Positions 1 to 8,160 are shown, numbered from the stretch's first letter. The stretch: 22,142 nucleotides of DNA from Pseudomonadota bacterium (GCA_027592105.1 JAQCLA010000009.1:1-22142); one strand, 5' to 3'. A program made the numbers and translations. The notes: generated by a model from the letters alone, not told the origin.

Positions 1-2
1 CG

Positions 3-1997
3 CGGCCCTTGCATCTGGCCTTTTTGCGCAGCCCCGTGGCCACCGGGCGGATCGCGGGCATCGACATCGCCGATGCGCTGGCTGCACCCGGCGTGGTGGC
101 GGTGTTCACCGGTGCCGATCTTCCGCCCAACCCGTCACCCGATCTGGCCCCCGTGCTTGAGATCGACGCACCCTTGCCCTTTCCCATGCTGGCGCGCGAC
201 CGCATCGCCAGTGTGGGTGAGCCGCTTGTCGCGGTTTTGGCCGATGGCCCGGCCCAAGCGGCCGATGCCGTCGACCTGATCACCCTCGACATCAAAGATA
301 GCGACATGCCGGCCCCTGTGCGCGTGGCCCATCGTGCTTGGCATGTGGGCAATCCCGCCGCTGCCTTTGCCAAGGCCGCACATGTCGTCACGGTCGAGAC
401 ACATCACCCCCGCGTCGCCCCCTCACCGATGGAACCGCGCGGCGTGGCGATCCGCTATGATGCCGCGACCGAAGGGGTGACGATCTTTCAGTCCACCCAG
501 ACTCCGCATCGCACCAAGAACGATGTCACCCGCATCTTGCAAATCGACCCTAACCTTGTGCGGGTCGTGGCCCCCGATGTTGGCGGCGGGTTCGGGATGA
601 AGGGGTTCACCTATCCCGAAGAGGTTTTCGCCGTCTGGGCCGCGCTGCATCTGCGGCGTGACGTGCGCTGGATCGCCTCCCGCTCGGAAGAATTCTTGTC
701 CGCCGCTCATGGGCGTGGCCTGACCTCACGCGGGCGCTTGGCCCTTGATGCCGAGGGGCGCTTTTTGGCGCTCGAGGCGCGGATTGCGGCACCGTTGGGC
801 GGCTGGGTCTCGGGCACGGGATTGATGCCCGCCTTCAACGCCGCGCGCGTTCTCCCATCGGGCTACATCATCCCCGCCCTCGATATCGAGACCGAGGCCT
901 ATTCACATCCACTTCCGCCCGTAGGGATTTATCGCGGCGCGGGACGGCCCGAGGCCAATGTGATCATCGAGCGCCTGATCGACGCGGCCGCCGCCGTAAC
1001 AGGGATCGACCCCATCGCGCTGCGCAAGGCCAATCTTTTGCCTGCCTCCGCCATGCCGCATGACACGGCCACGGGCAATCGGCTGGACAGCGGCGATTAT
1101 GCCGCCGCGCTCGACGCTTTCGCCGCCGCCGCCGATCTGGATGGCCTGCGCGCACGGCGCGATGCGATCCGCACCAAAGGCGGGATCGCGGGCTTGGGGA
1201 TCGCCTTCTATGTCGATCCATCGGCGGCGGGCTGGGAATATGCGCGCGTCACGCTCCAGCCAGACGGCACCGCCCATATAGCGACGGGTGCCACACAACA
1301 GGGCCACGGCCGCCTGACCGCGTTTTCGCAGATCGCCAGCGACGCCTTGGGCATCCCGCCCGAGGCGATCACGCTGGAGGCTGGCGATACTGCCAGCGTC
1401 ACCGAAGGGATCGGCGCGGTCGGCAGCCGGGCCACAGCCATCGGCGGCAGCGCCCTGCTCGATGCTTGCGCAAAGATCAAGCAAGCGCTGGCCGCGGGTG
1501 CAACCCTACCCATCACCGCCGAAAGCAAATATGAGGTCGCAGGCCAAGCTTGGGCCTTTGGGGCCTATGCCGTGCTGGTCGCGATCGACGCCGACACCGG
1601 GCAGCCCCAACTTTTGGCGGCGCATGGTCATGATGATGCAGGCGTGATCGTGAACCCCCTTCAGGTCGAGGGTCAGATCAGGGGCGGCTTTGCACAAGCC
1701 TTGGGCGAAACCATGCTCGAAGCGATCGCGCTCGACGAGGATGGGCAGCTTTTGACCGGCAGCTTCATGGATTACGCCATGCCGCGTGCCGATGACCTCC
1801 CACCTTTGGGGCTCTCGCATAGCGAAACGCCCAGCCCGATGAACCCGCTGGGCGCAAAGGGCGTGGGCGAGGCGTCAACCACGGGGGCGCCAGCGGCTTT
1901 CATGAATGCGATCAGCGATGCCTTCCGCCCATTGGGCAAAACGGCACCGCAAATGCCGTTCAGTGCCGCGCGACTCTGGGAGGCGCTGAACGGCTAA
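3..1997 (+). CDS. Molybdopterin-binding subunit of a xanthine dehydrogenase/CO dehydrogenase-like hydroxylase (5' end outside window)
   Basis: This is the large, molybdenum-cofactor-carrying subunit of a molybdenum hydroxylase, the family of CoxL, aldehyde oxidase and xanthine dehydrogenase. Such subunits work in the cytoplasm with FAD and 2Fe-2S subunits, probably encoded upstream of the window. Counting from the TTG at position 9, GGGFGMK (residues 192-198) is the conserved cofactor-contacting loop, YRGAGRPEA near residue 310 is a second family signature, and the Glu in GVGEAS (residue 621) matches the catalytic base. The reading frame is open to the window edge and family members begin some 40-60 residues earlier, so the TTG is internal. 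The stretch around residues 490-510 is shorter than in the relatives I know. I do not see the CoxL AYRCSFR active-site loop, so true CO dehydrogenase is unlikely; the substrate is unknown. Confidence 0.9.
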   Translation, partial: RPLHLAFLRSPVATGRIAGIDIADALAAPGVVAVFTGADLPPNPSPDLAPVLEIDAPLPFPMLARDRIASVGEPLVAVLADGPAQAADAVDLITLDIKDSDMPAPVRVAHRAWHVGNPAAAFAKAAHVVTVETHHPRVAPSPMEPRGVAIRYDAATEGVTIFQSTQTPHRTKNDVTRILQIDPNLVRVVAPDVGGGFGMKGFTYPEEVFAVWAALHLRRDVRWIASRSEEFLSAAHGRGLTSRGRLALDAEGRFLALEARIAAPLGGWVSGTGLMPAFNAARVLPSGYIIPALDIETEAYSHPLPPVGIYRGAGRPEANVIIERLIDAAAAVTGIDPIALRKANLLPASAMPHDTATGNRLDSGDYAAALDAFAAAADLDGLRARRDAIRTKGGIAGLGIAFYVDPSAAGWEYARVTLQPDGTAHIATGATQQGHGRLTAFSQIASDALGIPPEAITLEAGDTASVTEGIGAVGSRATAIGGSALLDACAKIKQALAAGATLPITAESKYEVAGQAWAFGAYAVLVAIDADTGQPQLLAAHGHDDAGVIVNPLQVEGQIRGGFAQALGETMLEAIALDEDGQLLTGSFMDYAMPRADDLPPLGLSHSETPSPMNPLGAKGVGEASTTGAPAAFMNAISDAFRPLGKTAPQMPFSAARLWEALNG

Positions 1998-2011
1998 CCC
2001 GACGCCTTCGG

Positions 2012-2269
2012 TCAGAAGTCAAAGATATCGTCGAGGAACGACCCACGGCGCTTTTTCTTTTCGAACCCGCGCTGATGCACATCTTCTTGATATCCGCGCG
2101 TCTGCTGCGGGGCCTGCGCAGGCGCGGCCGCCGTGGGAACGGATCGTTCGATGATCTTGTCCAACTCGCCGCGATCGAGCCAGACACCACGGCAATGCGG
2201 GCAATAATCGATCTCGACGCCTTGGCGATCGCTCATGACAAGGGTGTTTCCATCGACGGGACATAGCAT
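2012..2269 (-). CDS. TFIIB-type zinc-ribbon protein
   Basis: An 85-residue protein that starts MLCPVDGN, with a second knuckle CPHCRGVWLDRGEL about 20 residues later. This CPxC-like plus CPxC arrangement followed by GVWLDRGEL is typical of the small bacterial zf-TFIIB family, whose role is not established. The tail is basic (KKKRRG) and then acidic (DDIFDF). The frame is open to 2536, but an AGGAG sits just upstream of the ATG at 2269 and homology starts there, so the longer arginine-rich frame is rejected. The stop lies 14 bases from the stop of the convergent molybdenum hydroxylase gene. A structural or nucleic-acid-binding zinc site is an inference from the family. Confidence 0.85.
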   Translation of the reverse strand: MLCPVDGNTLVMSDRQGVEIDYCPHCRGVWLDRGELDKIIERSVPTAAAPAQAPQQTRGYQEDVHQRGFEKKKRRGSFLDDIFDF

Positions 2270-2376
2270 AGGCGCACTCCTCTTGGTGATTGCGCCCCAG
2301 ATAGTCGTGGGGCGACGAACCACAATGGGCGATAGGAAAGACCTATGACACGATAAGGCCCCGGCACACTCCGCGA

Positions 2377-2586
2377 TCAAACGTCGGGCGCGTCGCCGAA
2401 CCCTTCGTGATGGGCGACGGGGTCCATATTGGCCAAGGAATGGCTGATATCTTGTGATTTGTTCTCGTAGCCGCTTGAGACGAAGATCACGGTAGCGAAA
2501 CCGACCGCAACCAGACCGGCGGCAAGCACAACCCAATCGACGGTCACATGGCCTGCCTCATTGTGCAGGAAGGATTTGATTTTCAT
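2377..2586 (-). CDS. Small Flp-pilin-like membrane peptide
   Basis: A 69-residue protein with a charged N-terminus (MKIKSFLHNEAGHVTVDW) followed by one hydrophobic segment of about 20 residues (VVLAAGLVAVGFATVIFV) and a polar acidic tail. The pattern Phe-Leu-x-x-Glu-x-Gly followed by a hydrophobic helix resembles Flp/type IVb pilins and short pilin-like proteins common in Rhodobacterales. The ATG at 2586 has an AGGAG seven bases upstream; the frame continues to 2673 but without support. It stands alone here: no tad/cpa secretion genes lie in the window. It may be a minor pilin or just a single-pass inner-membrane peptide. Confidence 0.7.
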   Translation of the reverse strand: MKIKSFLHNEAGHVTVDWVVLAAGLVAVGFATVIFVSSGYENKSQDISHSLANMDPVAHHEGFGDAPDV

Positions 2587-2697
2587 GGCGCTCCTCGCTT
2601 TTGCTAATTTGGCATTACCTTGCCCAACAAAATGCCCTGTGCTTGCGGCCAAACAAAGGCACGGGCGCGCCAATCAGGGGGAATTTTCGCGCAACCT

Positions 2698-3180
2698 TCA
2701 GCGCAAGTAAGCGCGCATCGCCTGATAGATCACCGCCGTCGCCGCATTGGCGAGGTTGAGCGAGCGGATATGGGGCGAGCGCATCGGCAGGCGGAAACAG
2801 CGATCTTCCATGCCAGACAAGATGTCTGGCTGCAGTCCCTTGGTCTCGCGGCCAAAGACCAAATAGGAATCGGGTGGATATTCGGGATCATAGACCGTGC
2901 CGCCGGTGCCGAATTCCTCGAAAAAGAACAGCTGGTCACGGCGCGGGGCGCGGTCGGTAAGAAACGCCGCCCAGTCGTCATATTCACTGAGCCGGACATG
3001 TTTCCAGTAATCCAGGCCCGCCCGACGCACGGATTTGTCGGTGATGTCGAAGCCATAAGGCCGGATCAGGATCAATTCCAGATCAAGCGCCACGCAGGTC
3101 CGCCCGATGGTTCCGGTATTGCCGGGGATTTCGGGTGTGACCAGAACGATCTTCATCGCGGCCTGCGCAGGCTCAGACAT
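2698..3180 (-). CDS. trmL: tRNA (cytidine(34)-2'-O)-methyltransferase TrmL
   Basis: A 160-residue SPOUT-class methyltransferase. TrmL methylates the ribose of the wobble base (Cm34/cmnm5Um34) of two tRNA-Leu isoacceptors using S-adenosylmethionine. The sequence shows the N-terminal PEIPGNTGTIGRTC block (residues 16-29), GRETKGL (110-116) and IRSLNLANAATAV (138-150); the last two form the knotted SAM-binding site. The length fits the family (about 155-160). The start at 3180 is preceded by GGAAGG at good spacing and overlaps the upstream stop (ATGTCTGA), suggesting translational coupling; an internal ATG at 3156, just before the conserved KIVLV strand, is an alternative. It is the last gene of a three-gene minus-strand unit. 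Confidence 0.93.
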   Translation of the reverse strand: MSEPAQAAMKIVLVTPEIPGNTGTIGRTCVALDLELILIRPYGFDITDKSVRRAGLDYWKHVRLSEYDDWAAFLTDRAPRRDQLFFFEEFGTGGTVYDPEYPPDSYLVFGRETKGLQPDILSGMEDRCFRLPMRSPHIRSLNLANAATAVIYQAMRAYLR

Positions 3181-4009
3181 TGGGTTTGCCTTCCAACCCC
3201 AACAGGCGGCGCATCCCTGTCCAATAGGCGGGCAAGCGCGGGGGGCGGTCCAACTCGGCCAGCACCTCGTCGCGAAGCGCGCCTTTCAGTTCGGCAGCGA
3301 CAAAAGCTTGCGCCCAAGCCAGCGTCGCAGGCCCATCACTCGGGCGCAGCCGCACCGCCGAGCCGATCAGCCCGACGATCGTGCCCGCGGGCGAATACCA
3401 TTCATCTTGAATGCCCCGAATACGCCCCGGCATGACGCGCCCCATCGCGCGCACCAGCCCACTTTCGGAAAAGCGCAGCAAAAGCTTGCCCATTTCCGCA
3501 TGGCTGTAGCCGATCAGCGGCGGGAAGGTATCGAAGAAAATCGGCCCCTGATCGTCGATGGCGAAATTGCGGATCGAGGGGTGATAGCCGATCCGCTCGG
3601 GCCGGTCGGCGACACGCGCCCAGAAATCGGCGATGCTCAGGGTGGCCGCCCCAAGAATATCCTGCATCTCTGACAGGCTGGCGGCCTCCAGACGCGGGCG
3701 CATCAAGATGCGTTCATCCAAAGCTTCCTGCACGATGACGGGTTGCAGATATCCCGCCGCCTCCAAAATCAGGAATTTGGTTTCGGGCAGGCGCACACCG
3801 GCCCATTGCAGCATATCGACATAGGCCGCATGGCGCGCGCCCAGTTCTTGTAAAAGATCGCGGTCGCGCCCACCGCGATAGGTCTTGATCACCTTGTCGG
3901 CCAAAGGGCCGCCCTCGGGCCGAAAGGGCAGGCAGAAATAGCCAAGCCGGCTGACAGGCTCGCCACGCGCGGCAAGCGCCGCGCGCACATCTTGGGCCAG
4001 ATCGCTCAT
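3173..4009 (-). CDS. Conserved protein with kinase-like (aminoglycoside phosphotransferase-like) features, function unknown
   Basis: A 278-residue soluble protein that I cannot assign to a characterised family. By eye it resembles the protein-kinase/aminoglycoside-phosphotransferase fold: a candidate beta3 lysine in DKVIKTYR (Lys39 or Lys42), a helix with Glu55 (LLQELG), a hinge-like VIVQEAL at 91-97, then GYHPSIRNF (141-149) and FFDTF (158-162), which look like the catalytic loop and the metal-binding Asp. In active kinases an Asp stands five residues before the loop Asn; here that position is His143. The ATG at 4009 overlaps the upstream stop as ATGA, the usual coupled arrangement, and is preferred over the frame's first ATG at 4030. 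Its 3' end overlaps trmL by eight bases. The kinase reading is inference only. Confidence 0.7.
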   Translation of the reverse strand: MSDLAQDVRAALAARGEPVSRLGYFCLPFRPEGGPLADKVIKTYRGGRDRDLLQELGARHAAYVDMLQWAGVRLPETKFLILEAAGYLQPVIVQEALDERILMRPRLEAASLSEMQDILGAATLSIADFWARVADRPERIGYHPSIRNFAIDDQGPIFFDTFPPLIGYSHAEMGKLLLRFSESGLVRAMGRVMPGRIRGIQDEWYSPAGTIVGLIGSAVRLRPSDGPATLAWAQAFVAAELKGALRDEVLAELDRPPRLPAYWTGMRRLLGLEGKPNV

Positions 4010-4605
4010 GTATGCTTGCCTACGGTCCAACCCGTCGCATCGGCCAGCCGCCCCTCACCCTTGGAGAGCGGCAGATCCTCAAGCGCCGATCCCATCGAAT
4101 CGTTCCAGCGGTTAAGGTAGCCAAACAGCGCCACCACCCCCATGATCTCGACGATCTGGCCATCATCCCAATGCGCGCGCAGCCGCGCGCCGATCTCGGG
4201 CGTCACGGCATTGGGAACGGCGGTCGCGGCTTGTGCGAATGCAAGCGCCGCTTTCTCGGCATCGGTGAAATGCGCGCTTACCTCGAAATCGAAAACATCG
4301 GCCAGCCGTTCCTCACTCGCGTTGAAGCGTTCGGAGGCAAGGATCATATGTGCCTGACAATAAAGGCATCCCGAGGCGTAGCTTGAGACATAGCCGATCA
4401 ACCGCTTGAATTCCGGTGTCACACCCGCGCCGTAATCGGTCATCACCGCGACGTTGAGATCGGTGAAGGCCCGCGCGATGGGCGCGCGATGGGCCATGGT
4501 GCGGACCGAATTGGGGATCACGCCCAAGGGCCCTTTAAAGAACTGCACATGGTCGCGCAGATCGGGGTCCATCGCGTCCTCTTCGCGGGGGGGAACCAAG
4601 GCCAT
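4006..4605 (-). CDS. Carboxymuconolactone decarboxylase/AhpD-like peroxidase-related protein
   Basis: A 199-residue all-alpha protein of the AhpD/CMD superfamily. The redox motif CLYCQAH places Cys80, Cys83 and His86 as in the peroxidase-related subgroup, where the two cysteines are thought to form a reducible disulfide used to remove peroxides. Residues 60-90 (TPEFKRLIGYVSSYASGCLYCQAH) are the typical signature; the length matches the roughly 190-200-residue group. The ATG at 4605 follows AAGGGAG at seven bases. The gene is first in a minus-strand unit with the kinase-like gene (ATGA overlap) and trmL, and is divergent from the FMN-binding protein gene at 4737. Substrate and electron donor are unknown. 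Confidence 0.87.
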   Translation of the reverse strand: MALVPPREEDAMDPDLRDHVQFFKGPLGVIPNSVRTMAHRAPIARAFTDLNVAVMTDYGAGVTPEFKRLIGYVSSYASGCLYCQAHMILASERFNASEERLADVFDFEVSAHFTDAEKAALAFAQAATAVPNAVTPEIGARLRAHWDDGQIVEIMGVVALFGYLNRWNDSMGSALEDLPLSKGEGRLADATGWTVGKHT

Positions 4606-4678
4606 AACATTTCTCCCTTCGGCTGTGGGCAATGCGCGTGTTCTGCGCAACCGCCCCTTCTATGCCCGATCCCTTCGC

Positions 4679-4700
4679 GCGCCGCCACCTCAAGCGGCGC
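4679..4700. promoter_or_regulatory. Inverted repeat in divergent promoter region
   Basis: GCGCCGC (4679-4685) and GCGGCGC (4694-4700) form a perfect seven-base inverted repeat with an eight-base spacer, in the 131-base gap between two divergent genes. TTGGCG occurs at 4701-4706 and again at 4718-4723. It could be an operator or a structured leader of the plus-strand transcript, but GC-rich repeats of this length also arise by chance. Confidence 0.3.
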
Positions 4701-4736
4701 TTGGCGGGGCTGCTCTTTTGGCGTTACCTTGCACCC

Positions 4737-5216
4737 ATGACCGAGCGCAAGACAGACCCGATCCGCCCCACCGATGACGAGGCCCGCAGCCTTGCACGCA
4801 GTCTGATATCCGATGCGCGCTTTGCCGCTCTCGGCGTGATCGACCCCGAGACCGGGGCGCCCACGGTCACCCGCATCGCGCTGGTGCCGGGGCCGGATGG
4901 TGTACCGCTGACGCTGATTTCCAGCCTCTCGGCCCATACCGGGGCCTTGGCGGACAATCCCGCCTGTTCACTGTTGATCGGTGAGCCGGGGGAAAAGGGC
5001 GATCCGCTGACCCACCCGCGCCTGACATTGCAGGCACATGCCGAACAGGCCGACAAAGCAATGCTCAAGACCCATTACCTGACGCATTATCCCAAGGCGC
5101 AGCTTTACTATGATTTCAGCGACTTCGGGCTTTTCCGTTTTGCCCCGCTTGCCGGGCTTTTGAATGGCGGGTTCGGCAAGGCCTATCGCCTCACGCCCGG
5201 CGATCTGATGGGCTAG
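4737..5216 (+). CDS. Pyridoxamine 5'-phosphate oxidase-like FMN-binding protein (HugZ-like)
   Basis: A 159-residue protein of the split-barrel flavin-binding superfamily. The order DEARSLARSLISDARFAALGV, TGAPTVTRIALV, LTLISSLSAHT and a late YYDFSDFGLFRFAPL matches short HugZ/PNPOx-like proteins in Rhodobacterales. Such proteins bind FMN or haem and act as oxidoreductases or in haem handling; the actual substrate cannot be read here. I chose the ATG at 4737 because similarity begins there; the frame is open from 4632 but that part lies in the divergent promoter region. The gene ends ten bases from the convergent DUF427 gene. Confidence 0.83.
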   Translation: MTERKTDPIRPTDDEARSLARSLISDARFAALGVIDPETGAPTVTRIALVPGPDGVPLTLISSLSAHTGALADNPACSLLIGEPGEKGDPLTHPRLTLQAHAEQADKAMLKTHYLTHYPKAQLYYDFSDFGLFRFAPLAGLLNGGFGKAYRLTPGDLMG

Positions 5217-5226
5217 GCCCGCGCGG

Positions 5227-5709
5227 CTACCAATGCGTTGTGCCGACGGCACCCTTGATCTTGCCGGTCAGATTGGGCGTCACCCAACCGCCATAGAAAT
5301 CGCCCGGCTGCGGCACGACGCGGATGTCGCCCACGAAAGCGGCATCGACCGATGTAGCGTAAAAGGCGATGTGATCGCGGATCGGATCAAAACGCGCGGT
5401 GGGCGCGGGGTAAAGCCAACCCGCATTGCGCGACCGCCGCCCATTGAGCACAAGATCCACATAGGTGGCCCGGCCTTTCCATTCGCACCATGTTTCGCGC
5501 GATGAGGGCATGAGCGCCGCACCAAGCACGGCGACAGGCGGCAGGTAATAGGTCGGCGCATGATGGGTTTCGAGAACGCGCCAGGCGCTGCCCGCATCGG
5601 CATGGGCAATCTCGACCCCGGCAAAGACCACGCGCAGCGGTTGCGCCACGCGCTCCAACCTTGGAGGGCGGGGGTAGTCTTGCACATTCTCGACCGGCAG
5701 AACCGTCAT
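5227..5709 (-). CDS. DUF427 domain-containing protein
   Basis: A 160-residue protein with DUF427 features: the strand pattern around RVVFAGVEIAHADAGSAWRVLETHHAPTYYLPP, the block SRETWCEWKGRATYVDL (about residues 84-101) and AGWLYPAPTARFDPIRDHIAFYA. DUF427 is a small beta-rich domain of unknown function, widespread in Actinobacteria and Proteobacteria. The ATG at 5709 has AGGAG nine bases upstream; the upstream extension to 5790 runs through the terminator of the beta-helix gene and is rejected. It is separated from that gene by a minus-strand terminator, so it is probably transcribed alone. Confidence 0.87.
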   Translation of the reverse strand: MTVLPVENVQDYPRPPRLERVAQPLRVVFAGVEIAHADAGSAWRVLETHHAPTYYLPPVAVLGAALMPSSRETWCEWKGRATYVDLVLNGRRSRNAGWLYPAPTARFDPIRDHIAFYATSVDAAFVGDIRVVPQPGDFYGGWVTPNLTGKIKGAVGTTHW

Positions 5710-5753
5710 GCTGCTGCACTCCTGACTTCGGTGCGAGCTAGCCCGGTGAGGCG

Positions 5754-5787
5754 CAAAAGAAAAGCCCGCCCCAAGATCGGGGCGGGC
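5754..5787 (-). terminator. Rho-independent terminator of the beta-helix gene
   Basis: GCCCGCCCC (5764-5772) and GGGGCGGGC (5779-5787) form a perfect nine-base stem with a six-base loop. On the minus strand the stem is followed directly by TTTTCTTTT. It begins about 20 bases after the stop codon of the beta-helix gene and separates it from the DUF427 gene. Confidence 0.88.
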
Positions 5788-5805
5788 CATCCAATGCCGA
5801 TGGGT

Positions 5806-8097
5806 TCAAACGTCGAAGCGTGCGGTGATCTGGGCGGTGCCACGGACATCTTGCTGCCAGCGCATGCGCAGGGTGCGCCCACCCGCCCCCTGCCCCGGCT
5901 CGGCATAGGGCGTGACATAGATGATCACGTTCGACGCCGAACGCAGCGCCCCCTCGGCCAAGAAGGAAATCCCACCGCGCACCTCGGACCCGAAGGGCGA
6001 GACATCGCTTAGATCGACATTCCACACGCTGCTGGCCGTGCCTTGCACATGGCGCACCGTGACCGGATTCTCGGTCCGCTTGACGATCCCGTGGTAGGTA
6101 TTGCCTGAAAACAGCATATCGGCCGTGCGCCCGAGATCGAGGGTGGCGAAACTCGTGTCGATACCCTCCACCGCCAAAAGCTGGGGGCCGGTGGTTTTCT
6201 TGAACAGGTTGTCGGTCACCGTCAGCCCGTTGATGAAATGGCCCGCGCCATAAGGCTTGATCAGGATGAAATTCATCCAAGGCGCGCTGCCTGTCGAAAA
6301 GAAGATGTTTCCGTCAAGCGAAAGGCCATGAAAGCTGAGACCACCCGAGAATTGCGGCGATGGATCACGCTCATTGCCCCATTCGATATAGCAATTATCG
6401 ACGTAATTGCCCTCGAAGGTGGTCTTGATGTTGTTGTCGGCCAGCACCAGCCCCGCGGTGCGCGGCCCATCGGTCACGCCGTCACCTTGGAAGAAATGGT
6501 TGCCTGACAAAATGTTGCCGGTGCCTGCGATCACCCCGAAATGGCGAAAACGCACCGCGCGGTTATCGCGCACCTTAATGTCCGAGACATTGGCGTTGAA
6601 GGCGATGGTCGTGCGCAAGGGCGCGGCCACATCTTGCTCATTGGACAGGAACTGGCAGCGGTCGATCTGAAGGCCCTGACACCCCTCGCCCGCCGAGGTG
6701 ATGGCGCGATCCTTTGGCCCGGTGAAGTAGCTGTCTTGGATCTGAAACGCCAAACCGTCGCGCGGCAGGTTCAGGCCCGAACAGAGACCCGCACAAAGAA
6801 ACTCGATATCCGAAACGATAAAGCGCTGCAGGTTCAGCCAGCCAAAGAAATCGAGAAGGTATTTGAAGCGACGGAAAGTATAGGTCTGGGTCACCGGGGC
6901 CGCACGCAGCGCACCCGACAAGGTCACTCGCCCCCCCGCCACATCGCGCGAGGTGACATAGATCTCGCGGCCCACACCTTGGCCTGCGGTGACCAAGGCC
7001 CCCACCGGGATATCGGCGACATTCGACAAGCCCGTGATCCGCCGCGCGTCCGAGGCCGACCATGTGCCGTTGCGCGTATGCACCTCATCGGCCCAAGCGG
7101 GTGCGCTTTGCGCCGCCAACTGCCCGTTTCGCAAAACGCGGCGATTGGCATAGGTGTTGCGGTTGCCCACGATCGCCTGCACGTCGAGCGGCCCATCAAG
7201 CAACACCCGCCGCCCGCACAGATCGAAGCTTTCATAGTCGGATTGGTTGAACAGCTGCTGAAGCCCCTTGCGCAGCCCCAGCACATCATCACCCAGCGCC
7301 TCGGCATAGCCCTTGAGGTCAAAGTTGCGGTTCAGCGCCAGACGCGCGCCATCGGGCATGATCAAGCGCCCCTCGAAGCGGATCGGCGTGTTGATCGTTA
7401 GGCTGGAGGCGATGAAGTAATTGCCGGCGGGTACCATGATCTCGCGGCCCGCGGCGGCGGCATCGGCCGCGACAAATGCATCGCGGTCATCGGTGACGCC
7501 ATCGCCGCGCGCGCCGAAATCGCGCACATCGACCCAATCCATCATCTTGCGGAAAAAGACCGAGGTGACATCTTCGATCATGATGCTTTCGATCCGCACC
7601 TGCCCGCCATTGGGCCCGGTCAGGTCGATCCCCATATGTCCGAAGGCCGCCTGCGGCCCCCAAGCCATATCCACGCCACCGCGCGCACCTGTGCCGATAA
7701 TGGCCGAAACTGTCACCACCGCCCCATAGGCGCTAAGGGTCGTGGTCGGCCCTGCCTGCGTCACGCTTGACAGGTTCTGGTTGCTCGCATTGCCCGCCCA
7801 AGCGGCGATCCGGACACTGGGGAAATTCCCCGAAAGCACCTTTATGCGCGCAGACACCCGCAGGTAGAGGCCCGGCAAGATCGGGGTTTGCCCCATATAG
7901 CGCAGCCGCGTCGTGGCCTCGGTCTTTACGATCTCAAGGCAATTGCCGAAATCCGCATCAGCGGCCACCAGCGCCGCATTGGGTGCGGTGGCCCATGTAT
8001 CGCTGCCCGGCCGTCCATCTTGGCGCGACCAGACCCCTAGCCCGTTTGCGAAAGCGGGCGGCATCAAGACCAACCCGTCGGTAATCACCTGGTTCAT
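5806..8097 (-). CDS. Right-handed beta-helix (pectate-lyase/GH28-related) protein, possible phage- or GTA-type spike
   Basis: A 763-residue protein with three apparent parts. Residues 1-180 look like a beta-sandwich carbohydrate-binding or capping domain (YLRVSARIKVLSG, VRIAAW). Residues 188-206 carry WVDVRDFGARGDGVTDD, the entry motif of the pectate-lyase-3 beta-helix superfamily shared by GH28 relatives and phage tailspikes. From there to about 660 are many short N/D/G-rich beta turns typical of the helix, followed by a C-terminal beta-rich domain. No signal peptide is visible, which argues against a secreted polysaccharidase and fits a virion-type structural protein released by lysis. Similar proteins occur in Rhodobacterales, and from memory the Rhodobacter gene transfer agent has capsule-binding head spikes (GhsA/GhsB) of this general kind; orthology is my inference. 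ATG at 8097 follows AAAGGGG; transcription ends at the 5754-5787 terminator. Confidence 0.8.
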   Translation of the reverse strand: MNQVITDGLVLMPPAFANGLGVWSRQDGRPGSDTWATAPNAALVAADADFGNCLEIVKTEATTRLRYMGQTPILPGLYLRVSARIKVLSGNFPSVRIAAWAGNASNQNLSSVTQAGPTTTLSAYGAVVTVSAIIGTGARGGVDMAWGPQAAFGHMGIDLTGPNGGQVRIESIMIEDVTSVFFRKMMDWVDVRDFGARGDGVTDDRDAFVAADAAAAGREIMVPAGNYFIASSLTINTPIRFEGRLIMPDGARLALNRNFDLKGYAEALGDDVLGLRKGLQQLFNQSDYESFDLCGRRVLLDGPLDVQAIVGNRNTYANRRVLRNGQLAAQSAPAWADEVHTRNGTWSASDARRITGLSNVADIPVGALVTAGQGVGREIYVTSRDVAGGRVTLSGALRAAPVTQTYTFRRFKYLLDFFGWLNLQRFIVSDIEFLCAGLCSGLNLPRDGLAFQIQDSYFTGPKDRAITSAGEGCQGLQIDRCQFLSNEQDVAAPLRTTIAFNANVSDIKVRDNRAVRFRHFGVIAGTGNILSGNHFFQGDGVTDGPRTAGLVLADNNIKTTFEGNYVDNCYIEWGNERDPSPQFSGGLSFHGLSLDGNIFFSTGSAPWMNFILIKPYGAGHFINGLTVTDNLFKKTTGPQLLAVEGIDTSFATLDLGRTADMLFSGNTYHGIVKRTENPVTVRHVQGTASSVWNVDLSDVSPFGSEVRGGISFLAEGALRSASNVIIYVTPYAEPGQGAGGRTLRMRWQQDVRGTAQITARFDV

Positions 8098-8160
8098 ATT
8101 CTACCCCTTTCCGCGCCCGGTCACCGTCAGGCGCGCGCATGTCCTTGGACCGAAAAGGGG

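Noticed and set aside
9..1997. Form I CO dehydrogenase (coxL)
   Set aside because: The AYRCSFR active-site loop is not present; only general molybdenum hydroxylase motifs are seen.
6541..7401. Plus-strand open frame of 286 codons inside the beta-helix gene
   Set aside because: No motif or ribosome site; the minus-strand gene explains the region.
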